Shown: positions 46,152-57,505, numbered from the stretch's first letter. The stretch: DNA of 64,000 nucleotides from Sisyra terminalis (GCA_958496175.1 OY292275.1:3286001-3350000); one strand, 5' to 3'. The notes: generated by a model not told the origin, from the letters alone. Program-made: numbers and translations.

Positions 46152-47530
46152 GTAATATTTCGGTAATTTTGCCATATGACAGCTTTTCTCAAAAAAAAAT
46201 CGTAGGCACCTAAAATTAGTGTTAAAATGTTCAGAACACTTAAAAATGCAATATTCCGGCGGCGGAACTCTAATTTTCTTCACAATTATTACAAAAAAGT
46301 CTAAAAAAGAATGCCATTATAGTAGACTTTAATAGACGTCAAAGTAACTGCTAAACGCATTTGCTTACAAGTACGCATGTGCAATAAAAACAAAGAGATG
46401 CAAAAATGACAAAGAGAACAAATATGAATTTAATTTGACAAAGCGCCCGGGAAAGTAAAAGTTAACCAAATTACAGTAAAATATCTGATACGAAGTAATG
46501 ATGGTGTTTTAAATCAATTCGCGAATTTATTCGGTATTTGGTTGTTAATTCATCTCGAACATCTTCTAATTTCTCCTTTAGTGCTAAATTTTATGAGGGC
46601 CAATTTATTCGCGAATTGAGTTAAAAACAGAATAGAAAATGGGACGTTGTCATATAGTTATTTGTATATAAATTACTAGTAAAAATTTTATAGTTGAAAA
46701 AAATTCATGAATTCAAAAAAAGTCCATCTTTATTTTGTTCCTTTTATCTTTTTATTGTTAAATCTTAGGTAGTTTAAGGTAGACCAATAATATTACGTTG
46801 CGAGACTAAACACGAGTTTTGCTTTACGCCAGATTTAATTTTTAATTCTCCGTTTAAAACATATTACACTGAAAACAATTAATTTAAACTCGTTAAAATA
46901 ATATAAAAAAAGTAATACGTATATCGAGGGGAACTTTGCGAATTTTTTTCAAAAAAGGCTTTCAGTTTTGAGCAGAACTCATATGAAATTCACCATAATA
47001 GGAAATTATGCATGCAGAAAATTATGTGATATTATCGCATTCAGGTATTACCATGAAAAGTTTAACACGTATAACGTTTGGAATTATTATTTCATATATT
47101 TTATTTGACATGGTTTAACTTATACACCGGTACAATTTGATAACGTCTCATTCTCTATTTTGGTTTTAATTCAATTCGCGAATAAATCGATCAAAATATA
47201 ATTTTCCCAACATTATTTAACTTTATACTTTCCCGGGCGCTTTGTCAAATTAAATTCATATTTGTTCTCTTTGTCATTTTTGCATCTCTTTGTTTTTATT
47301 GCACATGCGTACTTGTAAGCAAATGCGTTTAGCAGTTACTTTGACGTCTATTAAAGTCTACTATAATGGCATTCTTTTTTAGGCTTTTTTGTAATAATTG
47401 TGAAGAAAATTAGAGTTCCGCCGCCGGAATATTGCATTTTTAAGTGTTCTGAACATTTTAACACTAATTTTATGTGCCTACGATTTTTTTTGAAAAAAGC
47501 CCGCATATGACAAAATTACCAATATTTCCA
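46152..47530. mobile_element. Long-inverted-repeat element, about 1.4 kb
   Basis: The arms 46152-46470 and 47225-47530 are almost perfect inverted copies (GGTAATTTTG-CATATG, 'ggcggcggaactctaatttt', 'gtagactttaatagacgtca', 'cgcatgtgcaataaaaac', GCGCCCGGGAAAGTA). A further pair, 46590-46650 with 47150-47200, carries TTATTCGCGAATTGA. There is no transposase frame. The high arm identity suggests recent activity or ongoing arm conversion. Confidence 0.88.
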
Positions 47531-47539
47531 TTGATAAAA

Positions 47540-48480
47540 TGCACCGTATGTCATATTGGAATAGAAATATTTTGTTTCGGCGACGACGAGCACATGATTG
47601 AAGCGTCGAAATGAAATTCGAATCGGAGATATGAGCGAATAAAACAGGCGTCGCGACGCCAACGAACATCCGATCCAGCAGTAGTAGCAGCAGCAGCAGC
47701 AGCAACGCCGATAAGTGCCAGTGTCAGGTGCAGCGCCCGCCAGGGCTGTCCAACACAAAAGCACCAGCCACATGCAAATCACTCCCCCGAATGCTCATTC
47801 CATTCCACGTCAACCCTTCCGTTTTACAACGAACAGACCAACGTGCAACGAATTTAACTTTCAAATTCATCGAAAACCGGACCTTTTTCTTCCACCTCTA
47901 CCTCCCTCATCCAATCCCGTTTCTGATTCTTGAAGGCAAAGATATCAAACCCTGATATGAAAATTTTCAATAGCTTATTGAAGTTGTCAATATATGTGCG
48001 ATAAAATATGATTTCTATGCATGTTTTCTTGCTGTTATGACATTTTGCAATTACGAAATATTCGAGCGAATTTCCATCGGATGCAAGCGATTGAGTGACA
48101 CTAACGATTGTGCGACATCTTCGGCGAACTTTTCCATTGCAACGTGATAAGTATAGTGCCAATGAAAATCTCGAGAATTATAATTGTCCCATTTAAATTC
48201 CGTTTGTCTGATGTGGAATGGACGAACGTCAACATGTCAAGTTTCGAGACGGAGGATAATCGAGAGGTTATCGAAACAGGGAATATCTATGCAATTATCC
48301 CTAAGCCAAGTGTAATCAATTGGCTGGCAAGCAGCGCTTTTACCTGAGATAACAGCGATGTGGGGCGTTGCAGTTAATTAACTACGCATAAATTTGCAAT
48401 TCATTTACAAAAGGGTCGTCTTACGACCAAGCGACACGAAGACCAACTAGTTGTGATTATATTCGCACGGTAATTTTCCA
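47540..48480. other. G+C-richer island with a (CAG)n run, no recognised gene
   Basis: A CAG/GCA microsatellite lies at about 47676-47704. Around it are overlapping frames on both strands (about 72-102 codons): Cys- or Leu-runs on one strand and Pro/Ser/His-rich on the other, all typical of triplet-repeat artefacts. It has no repeat partner. It could be unique host DNA, possibly a regulatory or untranslated region. Confidence 0.4.
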
Positions 48481-48484
48481 AACC

Positions 48485-48665
48485 AATAACGCCTAGAAAA
48501 TAGAAAACTTTAGTTTTCGAAAATCCATTATTCCTATTGAGAAGTTTACCTGTTTAATCATATGTTCCAAACGAAGTCCAGGGATTGTTGTTTTTTCTTA
48601 AATAATTCATTTTCGGCTAGAAAAAAAAAAAACAAAAAAAAGTATAAGAAAACTATTCATTTTAA
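48485..48665 (-). repeat. Inverted copy of the palindrome centre at 20.27-20.43 kb
   Basis: Its reverse complement follows 20265-20430: 'aatagttttctt', an A/T tract, 'gccgaaaatgaattatttaa', 'aacaatccctggacttcgtt', 'ctattttcta'. With 48918-49461 it represents a shortened second copy of the compound element. Confidence 0.85.
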
Positions 48666-48699
48666 CTTTAGATTTATTAAAATAAATCACAGACATCAA

Positions 48700-48912
48700 T
48701 GATTACAAATAGTATCTAGGCAAGTAAGCGTAAAAATTTGCAGAAGATGTCGAGGGACATCTTAATCTTCTAGAGATATAAAATATACTTTATATCTGAT
48801 TCCCATGCCTACCAAATATACATAGAAAACTTCATAAAAATTGGTCCAGCCATTCTTGAGTTATAAATAGTGTAACTAACACGACTTTATTTTATATATA
48901 TATATATATAGA
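48700..48912 (+). mobile_element. Probable LINE/SINE 3' tail (RTE-like)
   Basis: The phrase 'cataaaaattggtccagcca' plus GAGTTATAAA, an ACACGAC stretch and a TATATATATATATAGAT end is the form of 3' tails of RTE-type LINEs and related SINEs in insects. It separates the two parts of the compound-element copy, so it probably inserted there. Confidence 0.45.
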
Positions 48913-48917
48913 TGGTA

Positions 48918-49461
48918 TATTCTTACTATGTTCAATGTGTGTATTGTTTTTTTATAAAAACGGAAGTATAATAAACCATCATAGTGCAAATTGTACAGTT
49001 TTAGGATATGTTATTTCAACATATATCTTCAGTTTATGATTTCGATTTTTGAATTTTGAATATCTTAATACATGGTGTGTCATTGAGGATTATGTTAAGA
49101 AGGACCCAAAAGTTTTTAAATAAAATTGACCAATAGGAATAAAATTTTATTTTATTTTATTATATCTTAAATTATATTCATTAAGTTAGTATCTTCTACG
49201 CAAAGACGAAATCAGTTGTACTGAGTCTTGTTTTCGTTCAAATGATTATTAATTTTGACATTGTAACCATGTTTGTTTACATATTTGTTAACATTTTAGT
49301 CCCATAAGAAATAACATTGATATTTTTGGACCGAAAACCTTCTTTTGCACGTAAACGAAGCGAAAACGAGACTTTTTGTATTCTTAATTTTCGATTTATT
49401 TTGGTCAAATTTATAAGAATCCGTCGTCATATTTTGTCGCCACGGAAACTAGACTCTCCCC
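48918..49461 (-). repeat. Second copy of the long terminal inverted repeat (inverted)
   Basis: Its reverse complement, from GGGGAGAGTCTAGTTTCCGTGG inward, follows 18308-18890 closely, including 'aggatatgtt', 'atatcttcagtttatgattt' and 'ttaagaaggac'. It ends exactly where the right X arm begins (49462). It is closer to the left terminus at 18.3 kb than the right terminus at 26.4 kb is. Confidence 0.9.
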
Positions 49462-50329
49462 AACTGCCAACGTTTTATGGATTTTATTCTTGGGAAAAAT
49501 ATTTTAATATAAAAAAGATTTTCGCGTAATTTTCGATGAAGGTTAAAATAAGGAAAACATAATTTATGTTGGTATAGTTTTTTAAACTAACAATAGGTGA
49601 ATGGATAATGGATGCGTTTATTAAAAAAAATATGAATTATTGTGAAATTTGTTATTATTTTTTAAAGGCCAAATTTTATATGAAATTTTAAAAAAAGATT
49701 AAATTAAAAAATCCAAGCTCTTGGAAACCAATTAAGTCATATCTCCAACAATGGACTTTTGAAATTCGGACGGTTTCATATTGTTGACTGTTTGTATTCC
49801 AATTATTTGGCATATTAAAACCGACATTACACAAAGTATTAAGGTTATAATTCAAAGTCAAGCCGATTTTTAACGTTATAGCCCATAAAATATTTTACTA
49901 TTAAAACCGCTGACAAAATATTTTACCAAACGTTGATTTTACTTTAGAAGGTGAGCAGAATAGTACATACCAAATTTCTAAGCAAAATTTCTTTAAATAT
50001 CATTTATTTCAGTGGTACCAAAGTCAATTATTTGTAGAGGCTCCCCTGGATTTGTTTGCAAAATTCCGGTTCCTTTGGAACTGTGGGATAGTATGCTTAA
50101 ATAATCAAAAGCTTCATCGCTTTCGTTTCTTTATAACCCACGAAAAAAGAGTGAGAGAGACAAAACGATTGCTTTTTCCTTAATTCGGGCACATCTTCGA
50201 CTAAATCTACATGATCTTTTCCAATATAAATAATTTTGCGTATAATTACAAATCAAGATGCCAAAGATCCGAAAAATCAAAAATTCTAGGGAATCAATGA
50301 CTCATTGAATCCAAGAAATTGGTAAAATT

Positions 50330-50557
50330 TTGAGAAATTTTTGTAATTTCTTTGTAGATTGGAAAATTTGTCGTCATTGTAAATATTTTTTCCCAAATAA
50401 GCTTCCAGCTTTCAAGAAAAATAATTTTTGGTACTACGTACCAAGTCAAGAAGTTTACATAGAAGGAAAAACGGAATATACTGTATATTGGGTCAGAATG
50501 GACTTCAAACTATTGATATCTTTTGATATTTACCTAAAGTTCTGCAGGTCTACATGA
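50330..50557 (+). pseudogene. Element X frame with CRHC motif
   Basis: 75 codons: after a possible acceptor (TTTGTAG) the frame reads DWKICRHCKYFFPNKLPAF, then NNFWYYVPSQEVYIEG. The other unit copies carry a stop (TAA) after CRHCK. In those copies an alternative frame (IGKFVVIVN, ending FGTTYQVKKFK) is open in all four units, so which frame was real is unsettled. Confidence 0.35.
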
Positions 50558-51293
50558 ATCCAAATTCCAAATATCCTGATAAATTCACCACCTCTGTATG
50601 TATAATTTTGATTTACTGCAACAAATTAAGCAATTTTATTAAAACCCTACTATTTTTAGATAAAAAGAAAAAAAAAGTTGAGTTTCATGAAGAACGTAAT
50701 TAAAAATTATCCAATAATAATTGATATACTAAGTGTGTTTAATATCCAATAATAATTGATATACTAAGTGTGCTTAATATGAAACCGGAATTCGTCAAGA
50801 ACTGGTGGTGGCGGCTAATACAGGTTCTGTCAAACCATATTAATCAAAAGCTTCATCGCTTTCGTTTCTTTATTACCCACGAAAAAAGAGTAAGAGAGAC
50901 AAAATGACTGCTTTTTTTTTAAATCGGGCCCATCTACGACTAAATCTGCATGATCTTTTCCATTACAAAGAATTTTGCGTATGATTACAAATCAAGATGC
51001 CAAAGATCCGAAGAATCAAAAAATCTAGGGAATCAATGACTCATTGAATCCAAGAAGTTGGTAAAAATTTGTGAAAATTTTTGTAATTTTTTTGTAGATT
51101 GGAAAATTTGTCGTCATTGTAAATAATTTTTCCCAAATAAGCTTCAAGCATTTAAGAAAAATAATTTTTGGTACCACGTACCAAGTCAAGAAGTTTAAAT
51201 AGAAGGAAAAACGGAACATACTGTATATTGGGCCAAACTGGGCTTCAAAATTTTGATATCTTTTGATATTTACCTAAAGTTCTGCAGGTCTAC

Positions 51294-51578
51294 ATGAATC
51301 CAGACTCCGAATTTCCTGATTTAGTCACCGCCTCTGTATGTATAATTTTGATTTACTGCAACAAATTAAGCAATTTTATTAAAACCCTACTATTTTTAGG
51401 TAAAAAGAAAAAAAAGTTGAGTTTCATGAAGAACTTAATGAAAAATTTCTTTAAAAATTGTCCAATAATTGATATACTAAGTGTTTTTAATATGAAACCG
51501 GAATTTACCAAGAAGTGGTGGTGGCGGCTAATAGAGGTTCTGCCAAACCATATCATTGAGGAAATGTTTTACTTTTGA
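51294..51578 (+). CDS. Element X internal frame, copy R2, unknown function
   Basis: 94 codons, aligned throughout with the 43498-43773 frame: MNPDSEFPDLVTASVC, a KKKKK cluster, and KKWWWRLIEVLPNHIIEEMF. It is preceded by an acceptor-like GTTCTGCAG. Amino-acid changes between copies are mostly conservative. Its conservation in opposite arms is the best sign that X once encoded a protein. Confidence 0.4.
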   Translation: MNPDSEFPDLVTASVCIILIYCNKLSNFIKTLLFLGKKKKKLSFMKNLMKNFFKNCPIIDILSVFNMKPEFTKKWWWRLIEVLPNHIIEEMFYF

Positions 51579-51705
51579 TATTTGACAAAGATTTTCAATT
51601 CGCATAGGAATACATTTCCTATGAATTCATCACTTTTAATAGTATTGAATATGTCGAGTTTTGTGCCTAAAAACTACAATTTTAAAAAGATAACAAAATT
51701 TCCAG

Positions 51706-51927
51706 GTAGATAAATACCTTTGGTTTGTAATACAAGGTTACTCTACCAAATATGCGACCAAATGGAATTTATTGGACGAAAACCAGTTTGATATGAAGAT
51801 AAAGCTTCAATGGAATCGTAATAGAAAGAACTTATTATTTCACCCAAAACTAATGGACCAAAGGTTGCAGACGAGATTATACGAAAATGCAATTAGGGTG
51901 TACGATTTAAACCTTGAATTCCAATAA
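51706..51927 (+). CDS. Unidentified C-terminal exon, 73 codons
   Basis: After an acceptor-like AAATTTCCAG the frame opens VDKYLWFVIQGYSTKYATKW and ends RLYENAIRVYDLNLEFQ with TAA. Composition is well balanced (Trp, Asp, Gln, Arg, His all present), unlike chance frames in this DNA. If spliced from GTCGAG at about 51655, it would follow ISYEFITFNSIEY from the X unit in the same phase with an intron of about 50 bp. It is found only beside the right arm. I do not recognise the family. Confidence 0.5.
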   Translation, partial: VDKYLWFVIQGYSTKYATKWNLLDENQFDMKIKLQWNRNRKNLLFHPKLMDQRLQTRLYENAIRVYDLNLEFQ

Positions 51928-51959
51928 TTTTGAATGTAAATATTAAAGCGGAACTTTCT

Positions 51960-52480
51960 TGTTTTAAAGATAGTATACAACAAATGTCAACATAGTCTTT
52001 GTGGACGCCGTGTTTAAATGCTCTTAAATATTTTGGGAGTTTATCTACGGTTTTTATGGATTCTTTCTAGGTTCCACTGGACTATATCCTAAAAGGATTA
52101 TATGTTCCTACTGTGTATACAATATATAGAATATATTGCGGTCCAATTTATGTAGTATAATATAATATAATTATATATAAAAATCATACCATAAACATAA
52201 ATTTGAAAAATTTGAATTTGAAACATGTTCAAATTTATGTCTATGATATGATTTTTATATATTATTATATTAAATTATACTACATAAATTGGACCGCAAT
52301 ATATTCTATATATTGTATACACAGTATAACTGCTCAAAATTAGCGAAAAAATCTTATTTTAATTATCTGTTCCTAGTTCCAATTGGACAGATATGCTTCT
52401 GTAGCGATTAATCTTATCAGGTAGTAAATTGGATCCCAAAAATGTTTCCCAACTTATATTCAGGTGATTCTAAAGAGATC
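51960..52480 (-). pseudogene. Diverged LINE 3' relic interrupted by a MITE
   Basis: The stretch 52365-52480 ('gttccaattggacagatatg', TGCTTCTG, 'ttcccaacttatattcaggt') is a diverged copy of 61895-62005, the RNase H-tail LINE piece. The part left of the MITE (51960-52108) probably belongs to the same relic, but this could not be confirmed. Confidence 0.45.
52111..52324. mobile_element. 214-bp hairpin MITE with TA target site
   Basis: The ends CTGTGTATACAATATATAGA and their complement are flanked by TA (52109-52110 and 52325-52326). The arms pair almost end to end with a central 'aaatttgaatttgaaa'. A second, partial copy of this family at 56880-57505 is interrupted by a Helitron. Confidence 0.9.
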
Positions 52481-52990
52481 ATAGATTCACTCACTTTCTA
52501 AATAACAAAATTGTAAGTCATGCTAAAGTTAATTTTCCCAACTTTTCCCCAACTATTGCTAAGTATGTTAAGATAAGATTATTTACCAAGTAATCTTCAT
52601 AATTTTATTTGATTTCAGCAGACATCGAAACAATTGACTTGGATTTTTAATCATTGATTGAATTTGTATGGGAAGAAAAGTGATTGTAAACACACTACAA
52701 CAATGTGGCCAATTGAATTAAGTGGAACGACTTCAAATGACTTTTGAAATTCATTTATAGATATCGGCAACGTCTCATTGACTACTTTTACGTTGAAATC
52801 AAAGTAAACAAGCACAAAATGAAACTATTCCATGAAGTATAAAAACCAAAGGAAATTCAGAGAAAAACAATTTATCATTACAGTAAAACCATTTTGAAAC
52901 TTTTAAAATCAATTATTATAAAAGCTGTTCGTTGTTAAATTAAGCAATCGTAGAAAACGAATCTAAAGGAAAATGAAAAATTTTAATTTA
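52480..52990. other. Unannotated A+T-rich stretch
   Basis: No gene or repeat recognised. Confidence 0.45.
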
Positions 52991-53348
52991 GGGGCCGTTC
53001 ATAAAATACGTCATGCTAAAATAAGCTTTTTCTGACCCCCCCTCCCCACTATTGTCACGCTGTGTCACACTTTCTGTGACCCCCCTAGAAATATTTCATC
53101 ACAAAACTAAGACACCCCCCCCCTGAATATGATAAATTTCAATTAAAAGTGTACAAATTTCTATAAATTTAATATTTACTAAATACGAAATGAATGACTT
53201 TTTATCATGATTAAAATTGAAAAAGAAAAATAGTCGAAAGAAATATTAATTTAACGTCACATTACCGAAGATCCCCCTCTGTCACATCTTGTCACACTCA
53301 GCAAGACCTCTCTCCCCTTGTATGTGAACGTATTTTATGAACGGCCCC
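52991..53348. mobile_element. 358-bp MITE with TTA target site (Harbinger-like)
   Basis: A perfect 21-base TIR, GGGGCCGTTCATAAAATACG plus T, and its complement are flanked by TTA on both sides (52988-52990 and 53349-53351). A three-base TTA/TAA duplication is typical of PIF/Harbinger. The inner part has several 'gtcacactt', 'gtcacatct' and 'gacccccc' phrases. It is non-coding. Confidence 0.9.
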
Positions 53349-53351
53349 TTA

Positions 53352-55223
53352 GTTGAACCACAAACCTAATGATATATAAATTTTATTATTTTAGGTTGAT
53401 GTGTGGAAAGTAAAAAAATTGTATGCACCTAAACACGAACAATAATTAAGTTCATTGATTTTGATCGATAATTGGTAAGTCAAGCTATGACCGAATGAAT
53501 AAAAATTTAACAAAAATAATAATTTTATAACCAATGTCGTGTAAGAAAGGTGTAGGAGGGTACATTATATCTTACGATATCTTATGGTTTAATAGCTTAT
53601 GATAAAAACATTGAACCTCTTTTTTAAGTAATGGATATATATTAAAATATCTTCTTCTTAGGAAAAAATATTATCATTTCTAGAAATGATGATTTCCAAT
53701 TAAATAATGTGATCTTTACGATGTAATGGAAAACTTAGAATTCATATCGATTCCTTCATAAAATTGTACTGTCCTCGAAAAAAAAAACAATTTTAAGATT
53801 TTTTCGAAGTTTTTGCAAAAAAAAATTGCCAAATTTTCTTTCATAGCAGGAAAATTAAAAGTATGTAAACAAGTTTATTCTATACTTAACACACTGGTTT
53901 TTGAATTATTTTGATATCTAGAAAAATAGTACGGAAAATCACGGAATTTGTGTAAAAAAAAAAATTAGACACCCTTCCACCCCAAAGTAGTTCCGCTGTA
54001 CCAAATAAAAATCTTTGAAAATATTCTAAATTGGCAAAAGAAAGTTTTAAAATGTCATGAACCATTTGAATTTTTCCTCGAAGGTTAATTGGGTCGTTGA
54101 CTGAAAGCTTTTCTCTTTCGCGTGATTCTAATAATACACAAACAGTCTATTCACTGTAATTAGGTGTGAAATACACGTTTTTTTTTTTTTTTTTTACTTT
54201 AAACGTTTTGTGGCAATTACAACAAAAAATTATAGACCACAAACATTTTAATTCTTTGTTCCTTATTTCTATTTTTAAATATACCCGGGCTTAATTAGAT
54301 GACATGTTTATTACAGTTTCCATGGAAACATCAATTTCACACTGAATTTTGCCATGAAATTCAATCGACGACAACTTAATGCTTGTTTGTTTGTTTTTTT
54401 TTTGGAAATTAGGCGGTCAATTTAAAATTTGAACTAATTTGTTTTTTTTTTGGTACGTATCAATCATATTATGTTCTAAGAAATAATTATTGAAAAGCTC
54501 AACAGTAAATTTCCGTTTTTTTTTTTCGGGGCTAATTAGCAATAAGCTTGGCTTATTTTAAAGAAAAAAAAAAGAAGAATTTATGTTTATAAGGAAAAGA
54601 AATAAAACTTTTGTTCGAAAAAAAAGCTTCTTACAAATGCTTGGAATTATATCAGTTAATGATTGACTATTATTGTATAAGTACAATGAAATAATAAAAA
54701 TATGATTAAGATAGCGATAGAAATATAATAAAGCCGCATTTTTAAAAAATATATGATGTAATGGTATTCATATGAAGTGGATGATTTTTTTTGGTATATT
54801 TTTGGTTGTTCAATGTAAACCAGTGCTTTTCAAACTTGCTTTAAGGGAATTAATTAATTGTAGTGTCCCACCGAAATTATTTTTCACGGCCGAAACCAAA
54901 ACTTCATATAAAGTAATGTTTTCATAGAAAAAAAAAATTAATCATAGTTAGTCTGTCTTTACTTTTAAATTCTATAGATATCTATTAACCAATTAGTTAT
55001 TTTTTATTTCACGAAATTTCAATTTCGGTCGTAGTTTCGGCTTACCACAGCCGAAACCAATACTAAGCTGAAACCAGTTTTTTGGCTAAAACCGACAGTT
55101 TGGTCGGTCACTTATCAATTGGTATCATTTTTAAAATCAAATACCTTTGTTTTTTTCGAAGATAAACTGACATTCAATATGTTTTAGAGGAAAAATTAAT
55201 TTGTTTGATTTTCTTATTCATTA
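53352..55223. other. Unannotated A+T-rich region
   Basis: Many homopolymer runs (for example T17 at about 54178-54195). No open frame with a known motif, and no partner repeat recognised. Confidence 0.45.
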
Positions 55224-55709
55224 CACTGTAAAAATTTTGATTCTGAGGTCGAATTCCTTAGGTGTTTGACTAATTTACCTTTAGTGAAATCTATTTTGCT
55301 TTATTCGATCCCAAACAGTTTGAATCAAGAATTTTGTATTTCTTGTGTCAAGAAACTCACGTATTTGAATAGAACGTCAAATACATTCCCAACAATGGTA
55401 AGTGTAGTTGAGTGAACTCCCCTCCACATTTCACATCAAAATTAAGGGATTTTATCTTTCTGTACCTTGCTCATGCGCATAACATGAAATGTTCAATACA
55501 GTTCCTTATAGTACTGGATCACTATTGTCAATTATTGTTCATGCCGTTTATAAGAAAATATAAATACTATCCTAGAGCATCGACAATAAATAAAAATTAT
55601 TCCTTCTCCTCCTTCTCTCTTTTGTTTTAAAATTGTCATTCATTAATTTTATTAGAAATGATATTGCAGTTTTGAAACAACCACGCTCCGACCCAAGGTT
55701 TATAAAATA

Positions 55710-55831
55710 CACAGGTGGCCTCATGGTGGCTACGTGACGTATCCAGAAGAAATTCGTGCATATCTTCAGACTGATTCAATTTCAAAATTCTTCGTATGAC
55801 GTCATTTTTTTTTCTAATGGAGCAACCTGTG
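55710..55831. mobile_element. 122-bp MITE with TA target site
   Basis: CACAGGTGGCCTCAT at the left and ATGGAGCAACCTGTG at the right are inverted with three mismatches, flanked by TA (55708-55709 and 55832-55833). It is too short to code; the 72-codon minus frame across it is spurious. Confidence 0.65.
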
Positions 55832-56879
55832 TAATTTTCAAACCCTGGCTCCAACCTAGGTCGTTGAAGTGAAAAAGTGAGTTGGAGAGAGATAGGATTG
55901 CCGAGTCGAATACGGGATCAAACACGAATCCTCTATACTTTACCTCTGTGTTTTCTAAGCTGTATTATTGATTTGAACCTATGAATTTTTGCTTTTCATT
56001 TAAAATTTTAACTTGTAAGTATACAACATTATTTATAAATTATTGTTTTAATAAGTGTAATAACATATTTTAATATTCACTGAAAAAATTTAGCAGATAA
56101 TTTGTTTTGAACGATTATTACATGTATTGTATTTTATAAAAATGGCTGATGACGCGGGCAAAGTATATGTATTGAGTCGAGGGTTCGAAAATCTTATTGA
56201 TAGTTTTTGAGGTTTGTATATTATTTTTAAACAAATTAAATTATTTATATATTTATAAACTTTTATTGTTCCTCCACGAGCCGGTGTATCAGTCAAACAA
56301 AAAAAATTATTGGAAACCTACGTCAAAAGAAAGCCAGCGAGGATTTGCTGTTCAAATTAAAGTAAATTATATTTATAATATGATAATACATTTTATTTTA
56401 TTCTAATAAATGATTATTTGTATTTTTTATAGTATGGGCTAGGAGTTTTTAAAGTTCTTAAATATAGTACGGACTTATACTTTTAATTAAATAATTTAAG
56501 TTTACATATTTTGTTCTGTTTAAAAATATGTTATAATTATGTAAATTTGTTCTTAATAAAATATATAAAATGAAAACCAATTTTTAATTTTAAATAAAAT
56601 TTAATTGAAACTATTTTTTTTTTTTGGTTGAAATATCTGTGCGAATTAAACCAAATATATAAAATTATTCGATCAATTTCGTTTATATTTGAATTAAGTA
56701 TAGTTATGTTTGAAAGAAGTATCCAAATTTTTAATCAAGTTTATAAATTAACTATTAATTTGGTGAATCATCACAAAGCAGTTACGGAATGATCCAAACT
56801 ACTTGATGATTACTGATGAAATTGCTTGGCAATCGAAATACGTATCTGGGCAATACGTCACGAATATTTTTGTTTGAAC

Positions 56880-57505
56880 TTCTGTTCAAATTTATGTTTG
56901 TGGTATGATTTTTATATATTACTAGCTGATCCTCGCGACTTCGTCTACGTAACGTACGTGTAGATTATATTTTCTTTTTAAATTTGCTATTTGTAGTGGC
57001 AAATAAAAATTATTATTTGTTTATATTTCAAAGGTTGCAAAGGTTCATATCTTAAAGAGGCAATACTTAGAGTTTAAATTGAATTAACTGTGCTTTTTAT
57101 CAGTTCAACTAAAAATATTTTTACATATTATTTTCTAACTTTAAATTACCTTTCCAATGATATATAACTCACCTGTCAAGTGTAAAAATTTCTGTTTTCA
57201 TCCCTAGGTAATACCTTTTCTAATTATTTTTTGAGAATGATAAATAGCCTATAGTCTGTGGGAAGTTGTATTGTATCTTAATATCAAATTTCATTATATT
57301 TGGTAGTTCCGTTTTTTAGTTAAATCGGGACACACAGACAGACAAAAATTTTAAAAATGTTAAATTTGGAATAAGGGCTTCTTGAAACAAATATTTACCC
57401 TAAAATTGGGTTCAAAATCGAAATGTACAGACAGACGTAAGAATTTTATATATTAGTATAGATTATATTACATAAATTGGACTGCAATATATCTTATATA
57501 TTGTT
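56880..57505. mobile_element. Partial hairpin MITE (relative of 52111-52324) split by a Helitron
   Basis: The sequence left of the Helitron ('gttcaaatttatgtttgtgg', 'tatgatttttatatatta') and right of it ('ttatattacataaattggac', 'tgcaatatat') together follow the right half of the 52111-52324 MITE. The 5' half of this copy is missing or too diverged to recognise. Confidence 0.8.
56922..57462 (-). mobile_element. Helitron-like element (copy 3), precise A/T insertion
   Basis: On the plus strand it runs from CTAGCTGATCCTCGCGACTTCG to TTAGTATAGA, the same ends as the 15-kb copy. It is about half as long because much of the interior is missing; both share 'cctatagtctgtgggaa', 'taaatcgggacacacagaca' and 'acagacagacg'. 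Removing it rejoins A and T into 'tatatattattatatta', exactly the sequence in the intact MITE at 52255-52271. No target duplication is present, as expected for a Helitron. Confidence 0.85.

Larger units (their letters stand above)
49462..51700 (+). mobile_element. Right arm of the inverted pair: element X
   Basis: It starts AACTGCCAACGTTTTATGG and runs outward as the inverted counterpart of 45261 back to 42440. It includes a unit at 50100-50850 and one at 50850-51700. A rearranged junction near 50830-50850 joins CAAACCATATTA to 'tcaaaagcttcatcgctttc'. Short acceptor-like sites (TTTATTTCAG at about 50011, TTTCTTTGTAG at about 50358, GTTCTGCAG at about 50547 and 51290) precede coding-like stretches, suggesting a multi-exon gene with introns of about 60 bp. 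Confidence 0.8.

Noticed and set aside
47478..47955. Leu-, Cys-, Ser- or Pro-rich proteins
   Set aside because: These frames run through a CAG microsatellite and a G+C-rich patch; several frames are open at once, typical of an artefact.
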